This document shows positions 25,406 to 38,415 of a DNA stretch of 64,000 bases, in pieces. The DNA is taken from the NCBI GenBank assembly GCA_041395565.1, contig JAWLAI010000008.1:1-64000 (forward strand), written 5' to 3'. This DNA is from Pseudomonadota bacterium (lineage in GTDB: Bacteria; Pseudomonadota; Gammaproteobacteria; UBA9214). The first letter of the stretch is position 1. Each line of letters opens with the position of its first letter. The position numbers were made by a program, and so were the translations under genes. The notes beneath the pieces are model-generated. The model had not been told where the DNA came from and did not search any database. It saw only the letters and a list, made by a program, of their open reading frames with translations.

Positions 25406-28273
25406 ATGGACGATCTAGCGGCAAAAAATGAATTTTTCGCGCTGTTCAACAGCATCACGGACGCCATCTACATCCAGGACGCGGAAGGACGGTTTCTGGA
25501 CGTAAACCAGGGCGCCGTGGACATGTACGGCTACCCGCGCGAGTTCTTCATCGGCGCAACGCCGCACCAGCTCTCGGCCCCCGGCATGAACGACCTCGAC
25601 GCCCTGCCCGCCTTGCTCGGCAAGGCGCTGGCCGGGGCAGGCCAGATATTCGAATTCTGGGGCCGGCGCGCCAGCGGCGAGGTGTTCCCCAAGGAAGTGC
25701 GTCTCACCGGGACGCTGTACCGTGGCCAGCCGGCGATCATCGCGGTGGCGCGCGAGATCACCGACCGCAAGCGGCTGGAGCGGCGCGAACGCATGCGTGT
25801 CGAAATCCTGGAAAAGATCGCCCGCAGCGTACCGCTCGCGGAGACACTGGACGCCCTGGTGCGCGCCCTCGAGGCCGAGATTCCGGGCAAGCCGTGCGCC
25901 ATCATGCTGCTGGACCAGGAAGGCAGGCATCTGTGCCACGGCGCCGCCCCGAGTCTGCCCGATTTCTACAATCAGGATGTCGATGGCGTGGAAATCGGGC
26001 CCACCGTCGGCTCCTGCGGCGCCTCCGCCTATGCCGGAGAACGCGTCATCGTCGAGGACATTCAGCAGCATCCCTACTGGGCGCCGTACCGGGACCTGGC
26101 CACCCGCGCGGGACTCGCTGCCTGCTGGTCCGAACCCATCCTTGGCAAGGAAGGCCGGGTACTGGGTACCTTCGCCATGTACCGCCGGCAGCCTGGCCTG
26201 CCGAATGCGCATGAAATCGAGCTCATCAATCATTCCACCTTCCTGGCCGGTATCGCTATCGAGCATCACCTCGCCGAATCGGCGCTGCTGACCAGCGAAC
26301 AGAAGCTGCTGACCATCCTCGACAGCGTCGACGCCTACATCTATCTGAAGGATGCCGACGGCAAATACCTGTTTGCCAACCGTGCGGTACGCGAGCTCTG
26401 GCAGGTCGAAATGCGGGAAATCCTGGGCTACGGCGACGAGAAGTTCTTCGATGCCGCCACGACGGAGCAGATCCGCGGCAACGACAAGCAGGTGCTCAAG
26501 CAGGGCAAGACGATCAGAAAGGAGGAAACCAACACGGTCGTGCGGACCGGCAAGCGGGCCATCTACCTCTCGACCAAGCTGCCGTTGTGCCGCAAGGACG
26601 GCAGCATCTATGCGCTCTGCGGCATCTCGACGGACATCACCTCGCTGAAGGAGACGGAAGCCGCGCTGCGCCGGTCGCATTCGCTGCTGACGGCCACGCT
26701 GGAATCCACGGCCGATGGCATCCTGGTCGTGGACGGCAACGGCCGCGTGACCAGCTACAACCGGAAGTTCCTGGAGTTGTGGCGGATACCGGAGAACCTG
26801 GCCGCGTCGGGGGATGATTTCAGGCTGCTCCGCTTCGTCCTGAATCAGCTGGAAGATCCAGAGGCGTTCATGGCCAAGGTCAACGAACTGTACCACTCAC
26901 CCGCGGCAAGTTCCTGGGATGAGCTGTACTTTCGCGACGGGCGCGTCTACGAGCGCTATTCGATGCCCATGCACATGGAAGACGCCGTCGACGGCCGGGT
27001 CTGGAGTTTCCGCGACATCACCCAGCGCCGGCAGGCTGAAATCGAGCTGGAGCGGCATCGGCATCAACTGGAAGGACTGATCGCCGAACGCACGTCCGAG
27101 CTGGCTGCGGCCAAGGAGGCTGCGGAAACCGCCAATATCGCCAAGAGCGCCTTCCTCGCCAACATGAGCCACGAAATCAGGACACCATTGAACGCCATCA
27201 CCGGCATGGCGTACCTGATCAAGCGGCAGGGACTGACACCCAGGCAGAACGAACAGATGAACAAGCTGGAAAAGGCCAGCCGTCATCTCGCCGAGGTCAT
27301 CAATACCATCCTCGATCTGTCCAAGATCGAGGCCGGCAAGTTCGAGCTGGCCGAGGATGATATGTCCCTCGAGGCCCTTGCCGCCAATGTCAGATCGATC
27401 CTGCATGACCAGCTGCTGACCAAGGGGCTGGAATGCGTACTCGATCTGCCCGCTGACCTGCCGCTGGTGCGCGGCGACGCCACCCGGTTGCAGCAGGCCA
27501 TCCTCAACTACGCCACCAATGCCATCAAGTACACGGACAGCGGCCGCATCCTGCTGCGCATCCGCGTCGAAGAGGAAACGGATCAGGATGCGCTCGTGCG
27601 CTTCGAGGTAAAGGATACCGGCATCGGCATCAGCCCGGACGTGCTGTCGCGGCTCTTCGCACCGTTCGAGCAGGCGGATAACACCCTGACGCGCCAGTAT
27701 GGCGGAACCGGGCTGGGCCTGGCGATCACCCGCAAGATCGCGCAGCTGATGGGGGGCGAGGTCGGCGTGACCAGCACGTCGAGCCAGGGCAGCACCTTCT
27801 GGTTCACCGCCCGACTCAGCAAGGCAACGGCAGCGAGTCCGGTACCTGCGGGTATCACGGTCATCAGCGATGCCGAGGCCGTCCTGCAGCGCGACCACGC
27901 CGGCCTGCGCATCCTGCTGGTAGAGGACGAACCGGTGAACAAGGAGGTGGTCACCTTCTGCCTCAAGGGCGTCGGCCTGCAGGTTGACGTGGCGGAGGAC
28001 GGCATCGAGGCGGTGGCGAAGTGCTCGGCTACCGACTACGACATGATACTCATGGACATGCAGATGCCGCGCATGAACGGCCTCGAGGCAACCCGGGCGA
28101 TCCGTGGCATGCCATGGCATGAACATACGCCGATACTGGCGATCACCGCCAATGCCTTTGCCGAAGACAGAACCCGCTGCCTCGACGCGGGCATGGACGA
28201 TTTTCTCAGCAAGCCGGTCGATCCTGGCAGATTGTACGCGCTGCTGCAGAAATGGATAACAGTAGCGAGTTAG
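25406..28273 (+). CDS. Cytoplasmic PAS-GAF-PAS-PAS hybrid sensor histidine kinase with receiver
   Basis: A 955-residue hybrid kinase with no transmembrane segment. The order is PAS (about 5-120), GAF (about 145-295), PAS (about 300-415), PAS (about 425-545), a helical linker, HisKA with phospho-acceptor His589 in NMSHEIRTP, HATPase_c with the N-box YATNAIKYTD, DTGIGIS and GGTGLGLAIT, and a C-terminal receiver with Asp884 in LMDMQMP. It should phosphorylate itself in response to a cytoplasmic signal and pass phosphate to its receiver and an unlinked partner. No response regulator or output gene is adjacent, so the signal and target are unknown. Confidence 0.93.
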   Translation: MDDLAAKNEFFALFNSITDAIYIQDAEGRFLDVNQGAVDMYGYPREFFIGATPHQLSAPGMNDLDALPALLGKALAGAGQIFEFWGRRASGEVFPKEVRLTGTLYRGQPAIIAVAREITDRKRLERRERMRVEILEKIARSVPLAETLDALVRALEAEIPGKPCAIMLLDQEGRHLCHGAAPSLPDFYNQDVDGVEIGPTVGSCGASAYAGERVIVEDIQQHPYWAPYRDLATRAGLAACWSEPILGKEGRVLGTFAMYRRQPGLPNAHEIELINHSTFLAGIAIEHHLAESALLTSEQKLLTILDSVDAYIYLKDADGKYLFANRAVRELWQVEMREILGYGDEKFFDAATTEQIRGNDKQVLKQGKTIRKEETNTVVRTGKRAIYLSTKLPLCRKDGSIYALCGISTDITSLKETEAALRRSHSLLTATLESTADGILVVDGNGRVTSYNRKFLELWRIPENLAASGDDFRLLRFVLNQLEDPEAFMAKVNELYHSPAASSWDELYFRDGRVYERYSMPMHMEDAVDGRVWSFRDITQRRQAEIELERHRHQLEGLIAERTSELAAAKEAAETANIAKSAFLANMSHEIRTPLNAITGMAYLIKRQGLTPRQNEQMNKLEKASRHLAEVINTILDLSKIEAGKFELAEDDMSLEALAANVRSILHDQLLTKGLECVLDLPADLPLVRGDATRLQQAILNYATNAIKYTDSGRILLRIRVEEETDQDALVRFEVKDTGIGISPDVLSRLFAPFEQADNTLTRQYGGTGLGLAITRKIAQLMGGEVGVTSTSSQGSTFWFTARLSKATAASPVPAGITVISDAEAVLQRDHAGLRILLVEDEPVNKEVVTFCLKGVGLQVDVAEDGIEAVAKCSATDYDMILMDMQMPRMNGLEATRAIRGMPWHEHTPILAITANAFAEDRTRCLDAGMDDFLSKPVDPGRLYALLQKWITVAS

Positions 28274-28328
28274 TGCCGATCCATCCGGAACCAGCAGCGG
28301 CAGCGCACGGCCTGCATGGCAGGAAATG

Positions 28329-28357
28329 CGGCGGGTCGGCAGCACGCCGACCCGCCG
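28329..28357. terminator. Bidirectional hairpin between convergent genes
   Basis: A perfect 12-bp GC-rich stem (28329-28340 with 28346-28357) and a 5-nt loop lie between the kinase stop at 28273 and the convergent cytochrome gene ending at 28377. Position and strength suit a terminator for both. A short TTT follows about 10 bases later on the plus strand. Confidence 0.5.
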
Positions 28358-28376
28358 TGTGGCACGGTTTCAGGCC

Positions 28377-29141
28377 TCAGTCACGGTCACGTGAGCGGCG
28401 CCGCTGGCTGTAGCCGTTGTCGCTCGAACCCTCGTCACCACCCTGGCTGGTACGCCGCGCCCGGTCGTGGCGGTGCTGGAGTTCGTCGTCGCCGGTACCG
28501 TTGAGGATCTGACAGGTGCTGTCACCCGCATCGACGTTGCCATTGCAGTTGTTGTCGATGTTGTCATCGCAGACCTCAACGGCAGCCGGGTTCACCGCGG
28601 CATTGGTGTCGTCGCAGTCGATCTGTCCGCAAGAACCCCCCTCGATCGCGTAGCCGTCGCCATCGTTGTCGGTGCAGTTGGTGGACACCGGACAGCCCAC
28701 GGCATTGTTCGGATCACGCGTGTCGATCAGGCCGTTGCAGTTGTTGTCCACGCCGTCGGTGCAGTTTTCCACGGCACCCGGGTTGATCGCGGGATCACTG
28801 TCGTTACAGTCCAGCGCCCCGGTACAGCCGGAGCCGGTACCGTAACCGTCGCCATCATTGTCGACACAGGTCGACGTTGGCGGCGGTGGCGGCGGCGCCG
28901 GCGGACAGATGGAGGATGTTTGATGTCCGGAACTGCGGAATGCCTGGCCGGTGCTGTTCAATGCCGGCGGGTTGGTATGACACAGGTCACAGCCGTAATT
29001 GGTGCCACAGGCGCTGTTGACGTTGGACAGATATCCGGAAGTGGCCTGGGCCGGGCCGCTCAGGAAGGAGCCGCAAATGATCAAACCGGCGGCAATGCGG
29101 CTGACCGGTTTGACGGCGCTGAAACTTCGAGTGGTTTTCAT
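28377..29141 (-). CDS. Exported monoheme c-type cytochrome with MopE-type calcium-binding repeats
   Basis: A 254-residue secreted protein. A signal peptide covers residues 1-33 with a probable cleavage after AQA. A single haem attachment site CDLCH (Cys51, Cys54, His55) is followed by a polyproline linker and two thrombospondin-3/MopE-like repeats of the form DNDGDGY...DCNDSDPAINPGA...DGVDNNCNG, rich in Asp, Asn and Cys and expected to bind calcium. The tail is Arg/Asp-rich and low in complexity. GGGGA lies eight bases before the chosen ATG. It would act in the periplasm or at the cell surface. Its function is not known; electron transfer or metal binding are guesses. Confidence 0.82.
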   Translation of the reverse strand: MKTTRSFSAVKPVSRIAAGLIICGSFLSGPAQATSGYLSNVNSACGTNYGCDLCHTNPPALNSTGQAFRSSGHQTSSICPPAPPPPPPTSTCVDNDGDGYGTGSGCTGALDCNDSDPAINPGAVENCTDGVDNNCNGLIDTRDPNNAVGCPVSTNCTDNDGDGYAIEGGSCGQIDCDDTNAAVNPAAVEVCDDNIDNNCNGNVDAGDSTCQILNGTGDDELQHRHDRARRTSQGGDEGSSDNGYSQRRRSRDRD

Positions 29142-29227
29142 GGTGTTATCCCCGAATTGATAGGTCGTGGCTGCAACTGCGCCGACTCGATTGCTGGATG
29201 TGAGCGCGTCTGCATCGCCTGCGGCCA

Positions 29228-29243
29228 AGCATGGATCGGGCCA
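29228..29243 (-). promoter_or_regulatory. Sigma-54-like site upstream of the cytochrome gene (weak)
   Basis: On the minus strand the bases read TGGCCCG-ATCC-ATGCT. The essential GG and GC with 10-bp spacing are present, but two consensus positions differ. It would start transcription about 75 nt before the ATG. A match of this quality can arise by chance. Confidence 0.25.
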
Positions 29244-29814
29244 GGATTATCAAGCATCTGATTTCTCGGGGGTGTTGCTTGAATTCTGATGTCCGAACAC
29301 CGCGCCGGGCGCACAAAGCGTCACCGATGAACGACAGGCGATGACGCGGAACGCATTTTTTATTGATGTTTCTAAATTTTCCTTGTCGTCCGGCTGCGAC
29401 GTCCGGCCAGTCGCGGGGTATCGGCACCAGACAATTAGCCGCTACGTCAGTCCACCACCCACTGTGCCGCGGCGCACGATCCGCCCGGCACAGGGATACT
29501 GCCTCACGCTGCACTTGCCTGTCGTGTCACACGTCGCGCGCACGCGACGCGCAGCGGCGTGAGGTGCGGTGCTGCAGGTCTGCCGCAGCCCACCGAAGCG
29601 CGCTTGCGCGGCATCCGACAGCATGTCATATCGCCGCGGCTGCCCAGTCGGCCGGCACATAACCCTTGCAGCGCCATGGGATTACGCGCAACGACTTGGC
29701 CTGGTCAGTGCGTCTGCACTGCGGTGGCAATGCCATCCCCGGAGCGATGATGCTGACTGGCCGTCGCTTGTACGCAGGTGTTTCAGCGCGGGCCGCGCCG
29801 CGACCGGGCCTGCA

Positions 29815-29837
29815 GCGTTGCCGCTAGCGGGCAACGC
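29815..29837 (-). terminator. Hairpin just after gltB
   Basis: A perfect 8-bp stem GCGTTGCC/GGCAACGC with a 7-nt loop begins 12 bp downstream of the gltB stop. No U-tract follows on the minus strand, so termination may need Rho. Confidence 0.45.
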
Positions 29838-29849
29838 CACGCCCCGCGT

Positions 29850-34319
<4,470 letters not shown>

Positions 34320-34374
34320 CGCCGTGATATCCGCGCTACCCGGCCCCGCACCGCCGGACGGCTCCCCTCCCCGC

Positions 34375-35388
34375 TCAGCTGACGGCGGCCGCCGGCTCAG
34401 CCGTGCTCACCACGGGCTGCGGCGGCCGGCCGGCCTCGTGCGGGTGAACGACCTCTTGCGGCACCTCGAAATAGCTCGCCGCCAGTTGCCCGTGCAGCTC
34501 GGTGTGAACCAGCTGCAGGTCGTTGATGAAATCGTTCAGCCCGACGGTGACATCGCCAGCGAAACTGAATTCCTGCGCCATGCGCTGAGCGCGGCCGAGC
34601 ACCCGGAGCGTGGCCTCGCTGCCGGGCAGACGGCGCAGGCAGTGCCCGACCTCCGCCAGACAGAACTGGATGGAGCGCGGGAACTCCTCTTCCTGCAGCA
34701 GGAAGCGCAGCGCCTCCCGGCCGCGCACGCCGACGTGCACGCGACGGCGGTACATCTGGTAGCCCATCACCAGGTCCAGCACGCTCTTCCACTGGATGTC
34801 GTCGAAGGGCTTGAGTTCGTCTTTCTGCCGGGGCAGCAGATTGGTGGCACGCACGTCGATCACGCGGCTGGTCATGTCGGCGCGCTCCATGAAGCGGCCG
34901 ATACGCAGGAATTCGTAGGCCATGTCGTGACTCATGGTCGCGGACAGCTTGCCCGCCAGGAGCTGGCAGGAATCGACCACCCGCTTCATGTAGGCGTAGC
35001 GACCGCGGCGGTTGATGCCGCTGCTGGCATTGTCGCGGCAGAACTCGTGCAGATCGTTCAGGGTTTCCCAGGCCGCCCGCGGCACGATGGCACGGATGGT
35101 ACGCAGGTTCTCGCGTGCCTGGCCCAGCGAGCAGGTGATGCAGCTGGCATTGGCCTTGTCGGACACCAGGAAGCGCACGACATTGCGCTCGCTGGCCTCG
35201 CCGTAGCGTTCCGTGAAGATATCCATCGAACCCATGATGTAGACCAGCGGGTCCCAGCCGATCGCGATCCTGCGCGGCATATCGAGCATCAGGTTGTTGT
35301 GTACCAGAATGATGCGCGCGGTGTTCTCGGCCCGCTCGATATAGCGCGCCAGCCAGTAGAGATGTTCTGCAACGCTCGAGAGCAGCAT
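34375..35388 (-). CDS. Alpha-E domain protein (DUF403), set 1
   Basis: A 337-residue all-helical protein of the alpha-E family (PF04168), which always accompanies circularly permuted ATP-grasp proteins. It starts with LSSVAEHLYWLARYIERAENTARI, the characteristic first helix, and contains FLRIGRFMERADMTSRVIDV. Its activity is not known, though the conserved Glu/Arg pairs in the helices suggest a catalytic or scaffold role. The ATG lies 2 bp after the ATP-grasp stop, so the two are coupled. The C-terminal 25 residues are Pro/Ala-rich and variable. gltB follows on the same strand. Confidence 0.93.
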   Translation of the reverse strand: MLLSSVAEHLYWLARYIERAENTARIILVHNNLMLDMPRRIAIGWDPLVYIMGSMDIFTERYGEASERNVVRFLVSDKANASCITCSLGQARENLRTIRAIVPRAAWETLNDLHEFCRDNASSGINRRGRYAYMKRVVDSCQLLAGKLSATMSHDMAYEFLRIGRFMERADMTSRVIDVRATNLLPRQKDELKPFDDIQWKSVLDLVMGYQMYRRRVHVGVRGREALRFLLQEEEFPRSIQFCLAEVGHCLRRLPGSEATLRVLGRAQRMAQEFSFAGDVTVGLNDFINDLQLVHTELHGQLAASYFEVPQEVVHPHEAGRPPQPVVSTAEPAAAVS

Positions 35389-35390
35389 GT

Positions 35391-36842
35391 TCAGTTTGCC
35401 TCCATGTCCACGACCCAGGTGTCCTTGCTGCCGCCACCCTGGGAGGAATTCACCACCAGCGAACCGGCCTTGAGGGCGACGCGCGTCAGGCCGCCGCGCG
35501 TGACATGACTCGTCTGCCCGGACAGGATGAAGGGACGCAGGTCGATGTGACGCGGCTCCAGGTGGCCGTCACACAGTGTCGGCGTGGTGGACAGCGCCAG
35601 TGTCGGCTGGGCGATATAGTTGCGCGGTTTCGCCTTGATGAGCTCGGCGAACTTCTGTCGTTCCGCCTTGCTGGCGAACGGGCCGACCAGCATGCCGTAG
35701 CCGCCCGACTCGTTGGCGGGCTTGACCACCAGCTTGTCCAGGTTGGCGAGCACGTATTCGCGCTGCTTCTCGTCCATGCACAGGTAGGTCTCGACATTGG
35801 GCAGGATCGGCTTCTCGTCGAGGTAGTAGCGGATCATGTCCGGGACGAAGGCGTAGACGACCTTGTCATCCGCGACGCCGGCGCCCGGTGCGTTCGCGAT
35901 CGCCACCTTGCCGGCGCTCCAGGCCCGCATCAGGCCAGGCACACCGAGCATGGAGTCCGGGCGGAACGCCTCCGGGTCGAGGAACATGTCATCGACCCGC
36001 CGGTAGATCACATCCACCCGTTCCAGCCCGCCGACGGTGCGCAGGTAGACGCAGTCGTCGTCCATCACGACCAGGTCCCTGCCCGTCACCAGTTCCACGC
36101 CCATCTGCTGCGCCAGATAGGAATGCTCGAAATACGCCGAGTTATAGATGCCCGGCGACATGACGACCACCGTCGGGTAGTCGGCAGGTCGCGGCGACAG
36201 CGAGGCCAGGGTGTCGAACAGGCGTGCCGGGTAACCGTCCACCGGCAGGATACTCACCGCCTCGAACAATTCAGGAAAGACGCGTTTCATGACCAGCCGG
36301 TTTTCCAGCATGTAGGACACACCGGAGGGCACCCGCAGATTGTCCTCCAGCACGTAGAACTTGCCGTCGCTGTCGCGCACCAGGTCGCTGCCGCAGATAT
36401 GCGCCCAGATATCGAGCGGCGGACGGATGCCGACACACTGTTTGCGGAAATTGGCGGACTCGGCCAGCAGCTCGCCGGGAAAGACGTCGTCGCGGATGAT
36501 GCGCTGCTCGCCGTAGATATCGGCGATGAAGTGGTTGAGCGCGGTGGCGCGCTGGATCAGGCCGGCCTCGGTGATGCGCCATTCGCGCGCAGGAATGATG
36601 CGGGGAATGATGTCGAAGGGCCAGACCCGGTCGATGCCGCTGTCGTTGCTGTAGACGGTGAACGTGATACCCATGACGCGCATGGCCAGTTCGGCGGCAT
36701 CACGGCGCTCGCCCCATTCCGCGTCGCTCAGCGAACTGATGTAGCGCACGGTCTGCTGCGCCGCCTTGCGCGCGTGCCCGGCCGGCGTGATCAGTTCGTC
36801 GTAGCTCGCACCGCTCGAGTAGTCCTTCCATCGAATCGTCAT
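35391..36842 (-). CDS. Circularly permuted ATP-grasp protein, set 1
   Basis: A 483-residue circularly permuted ATP-grasp enzyme (CP_ATPgrasp families), predicted to form an amide or peptide bond through an acyl-phosphate. It has SYDELITPAGHAR near the start, ICGSDLVRDSDG and VLEDNLRVPSGVSYML near residue 165 (predicted metal ligands, displaced to the N-terminal half by the permutation), FNSAYFEHS-like NSAYFEHSYLAQ, and VVKPANESGGYGMLVG near residue 380 for ATP binding. The ATG at 36842 was chosen with an AGGG upstream; the longer frame has no homology. It is coupled to the alpha-E gene and closely similar to the protein at 50943-52451. Confidence 0.93.
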   Translation of the reverse strand: MTIRWKDYSSGASYDELITPAGHARKAAQQTVRYISSLSDAEWGERRDAAELAMRVMGITFTVYSNDSGIDRVWPFDIIPRIIPAREWRITEAGLIQRATALNHFIADIYGEQRIIRDDVFPGELLAESANFRKQCVGIRPPLDIWAHICGSDLVRDSDGKFYVLEDNLRVPSGVSYMLENRLVMKRVFPELFEAVSILPVDGYPARLFDTLASLSPRPADYPTVVVMSPGIYNSAYFEHSYLAQQMGVELVTGRDLVVMDDDCVYLRTVGGLERVDVIYRRVDDMFLDPEAFRPDSMLGVPGLMRAWSAGKVAIANAPGAGVADDKVVYAFVPDMIRYYLDEKPILPNVETYLCMDEKQREYVLANLDKLVVKPANESGGYGMLVGPFASKAERQKFAELIKAKPRNYIAQPTLALSTTPTLCDGHLEPRHIDLRPFILSGQTSHVTRGGLTRVALKAGSLVVNSSQGGGSKDTWVVDMEAN

Positions 36843-37132
36843 CGCACCCTGGCCCCGCAGCCTGATTGAGCCGATGCGCCGCAACCGCAGCGGTCCTGTG
36901 CCGGGCGTAGCCGCCGGCTCCGGATCGCTGCCGACGTGCTTGCCGCCACACCGGTTACCAGAGAACCGAGCAAACACTGTGCCAGCCGCAACCGCACGCC
37001 GGTCGCGCGACGGCTGCATGCGCGCGCGGTCCATGCCCGCCCTGCGACCGCTGCCCGCGCCCGGCAGTGTTTGCGTGCAGACTCAGCGGCTTGGAGCGCG
37101 GCTACCGTATCAGGCAGCGCCGCATCGGGTGT

Positions 37133-37158
37133 GTCCCGCGGCCGCGCGGCCGCGGGAC
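37133..37158. repeat. Perfect 26-bp GC-only-core palindrome
   Basis: Two 13-base arms (37133-37145, GTCCCGCGGCCGC, and 37146-37158) are exact reverse complements with no spacer. It lies in the middle of the divergent region. It could be a protein-binding site, an attenuator-like stem in a long leader, or a cruciform. No second copy was noticed in the window. Confidence 0.6.
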
Positions 37159-37394
37159 GCCCATCCGCAAGCGCCTACGGGCCACGCACCAGCTTGAAGC
37201 AAGCGCGCTGCGGGAGCGCACTTTATGCACCAAGCTAGCCCCTCGCGCGCGCGCCCGGAACCCTGCTGCAGCTGCGCCGCCGCAACAACGCCGACCCGCC
37301 GCGGCGCCGGATCGCGCCGGGGGCCGCGCCGGCGCTGGCCCGGACACACGGCGGCCCGCAGCGGGCGGTCGGCGCGCGCCCGCGCTCCCCCGAC

Positions 37395-37410
37395 TGGCGC
37401 ATTTCTTGCC
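37395..37410 (+). promoter_or_regulatory. Sigma-54-like promoter before the transglutaminase run
   Basis: The bases read TGGCGCA-TTTC-TTGCC. GG and GC are 10 bp apart and TTGC is intact, with mismatches only at less critical positions. Transcription would begin near 37421, about 83 nt before the GTG of the first transglutaminase gene. This is suggestive, not conclusive. Confidence 0.4.
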
Positions 37411-37503
37411 TGTGATACCCGCAAACGCGCGGCATCCGGGCGGCGTCGACGCACGACCGGCCCGGATGCCTTGCAGCAGGGCATGAGATGAAGACAGCCG
37501 CAC

Positions 37504-38352
37504 GTGCACTTTGACATCCGGCATACCACCGTCTATCGCTACAGCGCGCCGGTCCGGCTCGGCCCGCATATCGTGCGCCTGCTGCCGCGCTGCGCCGGCG
37601 ACCAGCGGCTGCTGGACTACCGCTGCACGGTCGACCCGCCGCCGACGCGGCAGTCCGAACAGCTCGATGCCGCGGGCAATCGGGTCACGCGCCTCTGGTT
37701 CGGCGACAGCACGAGCGAACTGCGCATCGACAGCGCCAGTCTGGTCGAGACGCGGCGGCAGGATCCCGTGGCCCGGCTGCTGGAGGCGTGCGCGCAGCAC
37801 CTTCCGGTCGCCTACCCCGCCGACGAGGCCGACCTGCTGGCAGCCTACGGTACGCGGGCGACCGGCGCGCCCGCCGTGGTCGCACTGGGCGAGACGCTTG
37901 CCGCGGCGGCTGACCACGCGACGCTGGGTTTTCTCGACGCGCTGAACCGCCATCTCTACACCGGCTTCGCGCGCGTGATCCGCGCCGAGGGCCCGCCGCA
38001 GCCCCCGGAGCAGACCCTCGCGCTACGGCAGGGCGCCTGCCGCGACCTGGCGCTGCTGTTCATGGCCGTGTGCCAGAGCCGGGGCCTGGCCGCGCGCTTC
38101 GTCAGCGGCTACCAGGCGCACGCGGCAAGCGGCAGCACAGAGCGTTACCTGCATGCCTGGCCCGAGGTCTACCTCCCCGGCAGCGGCTGGTGCGGCTACG
38201 ACCCCACGCACGGCAGCGCCGTGGCGGATGGGCACGTGGCGCTGGCAGCGGCCGGCAGTCCGGGTGCCACCCTGCCGATAGCAGGGTCATTCTACGGTGA
38301 CGGCGTGCGCTCCACGCTGGACTTTCGGCTGCGCATCCGCACCGCCGACTGA
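37504..38352 (+). CDS. Transglutaminase-like protein 1
   Basis: A 282-residue member of the bacterial transglutaminase-like family (Bact_transglu_N plus Transglut_core). The N-terminal beta domain opens with HFDIRHTTVYRYSAPV. The papain-like triad is visible as Cys179 in QGACRDLA, His217 in LHAWPEVY and Asp233 in YDPTHG. The start is a GTG, because an in-frame upstream ATG at 37483 meets a stop two codons later. Members may cleave or cross-link peptide or isopeptide bonds. It precedes the transglutaminase-amidoligase fusion by 63 bp and is probably co-transcribed with it. Confidence 0.92.
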   Translation: MHFDIRHTTVYRYSAPVRLGPHIVRLLPRCAGDQRLLDYRCTVDPPPTRQSEQLDAAGNRVTRLWFGDSTSELRIDSASLVETRRQDPVARLLEACAQHLPVAYPADEADLLAAYGTRATGAPAVVALGETLAAAADHATLGFLDALNRHLYTGFARVIRAEGPPQPPEQTLALRQGACRDLALLFMAVCQSRGLAARFVSGYQAHAASGSTERYLHAWPEVYLPGSGWCGYDPTHGSAVADGHVALAAAGSPGATLPIAGSFYGDGVRSTLDFRLRIRTAD

Positions 38353-38415
38353 GCGGCAGGCCGGCCGATCCGTGGTATGGTGACACACAATCGATCCTGA
38401 ACAGGTTCACAGCAC

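Larger units (their letters stand above)
29142..29849. other. 708-bp intergenic region between gltB and the cytochrome gene
   Basis: There is no convincing gene here. The end next to gltB has a terminator-like hairpin (29815-29837). An AT-rich block at 29365-29392 is unusual for the window. A sigma-54-like site for the cytochrome gene lies at 29228-29243. The rest shows no recognisable RNA or repeat. Confidence 0.55.
36843..37503. other. 661-bp divergent intergenic region in the amidoligase locus
   Basis: There is no gene here. It separates the minus-strand ATP-grasp/alpha-E/gltB run from the plus-strand transglutaminase run and should hold both promoters. It contains a perfect 26-bp palindrome (37133-37158) and a sigma-54-like site (37395-37410). 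The remainder is very GC-rich with no other recognised element. Confidence 0.55.

Noticed and set aside
29290..29345. Possible cyclic-di-GMP riboswitch before the cytochrome gene
   Set aside because: A GACGC-like string is present, but the conserved core and paired arms of the motif are missing.
35391..36842. Biotin-carboxylase, carbamoyl-phosphate or D-Ala ligase type ATP-grasp
   Set aside because: The motif order is circularly permuted, and the alpha-E partner and DNLRVPSG segment are specific to the CP-ATP-grasp family.
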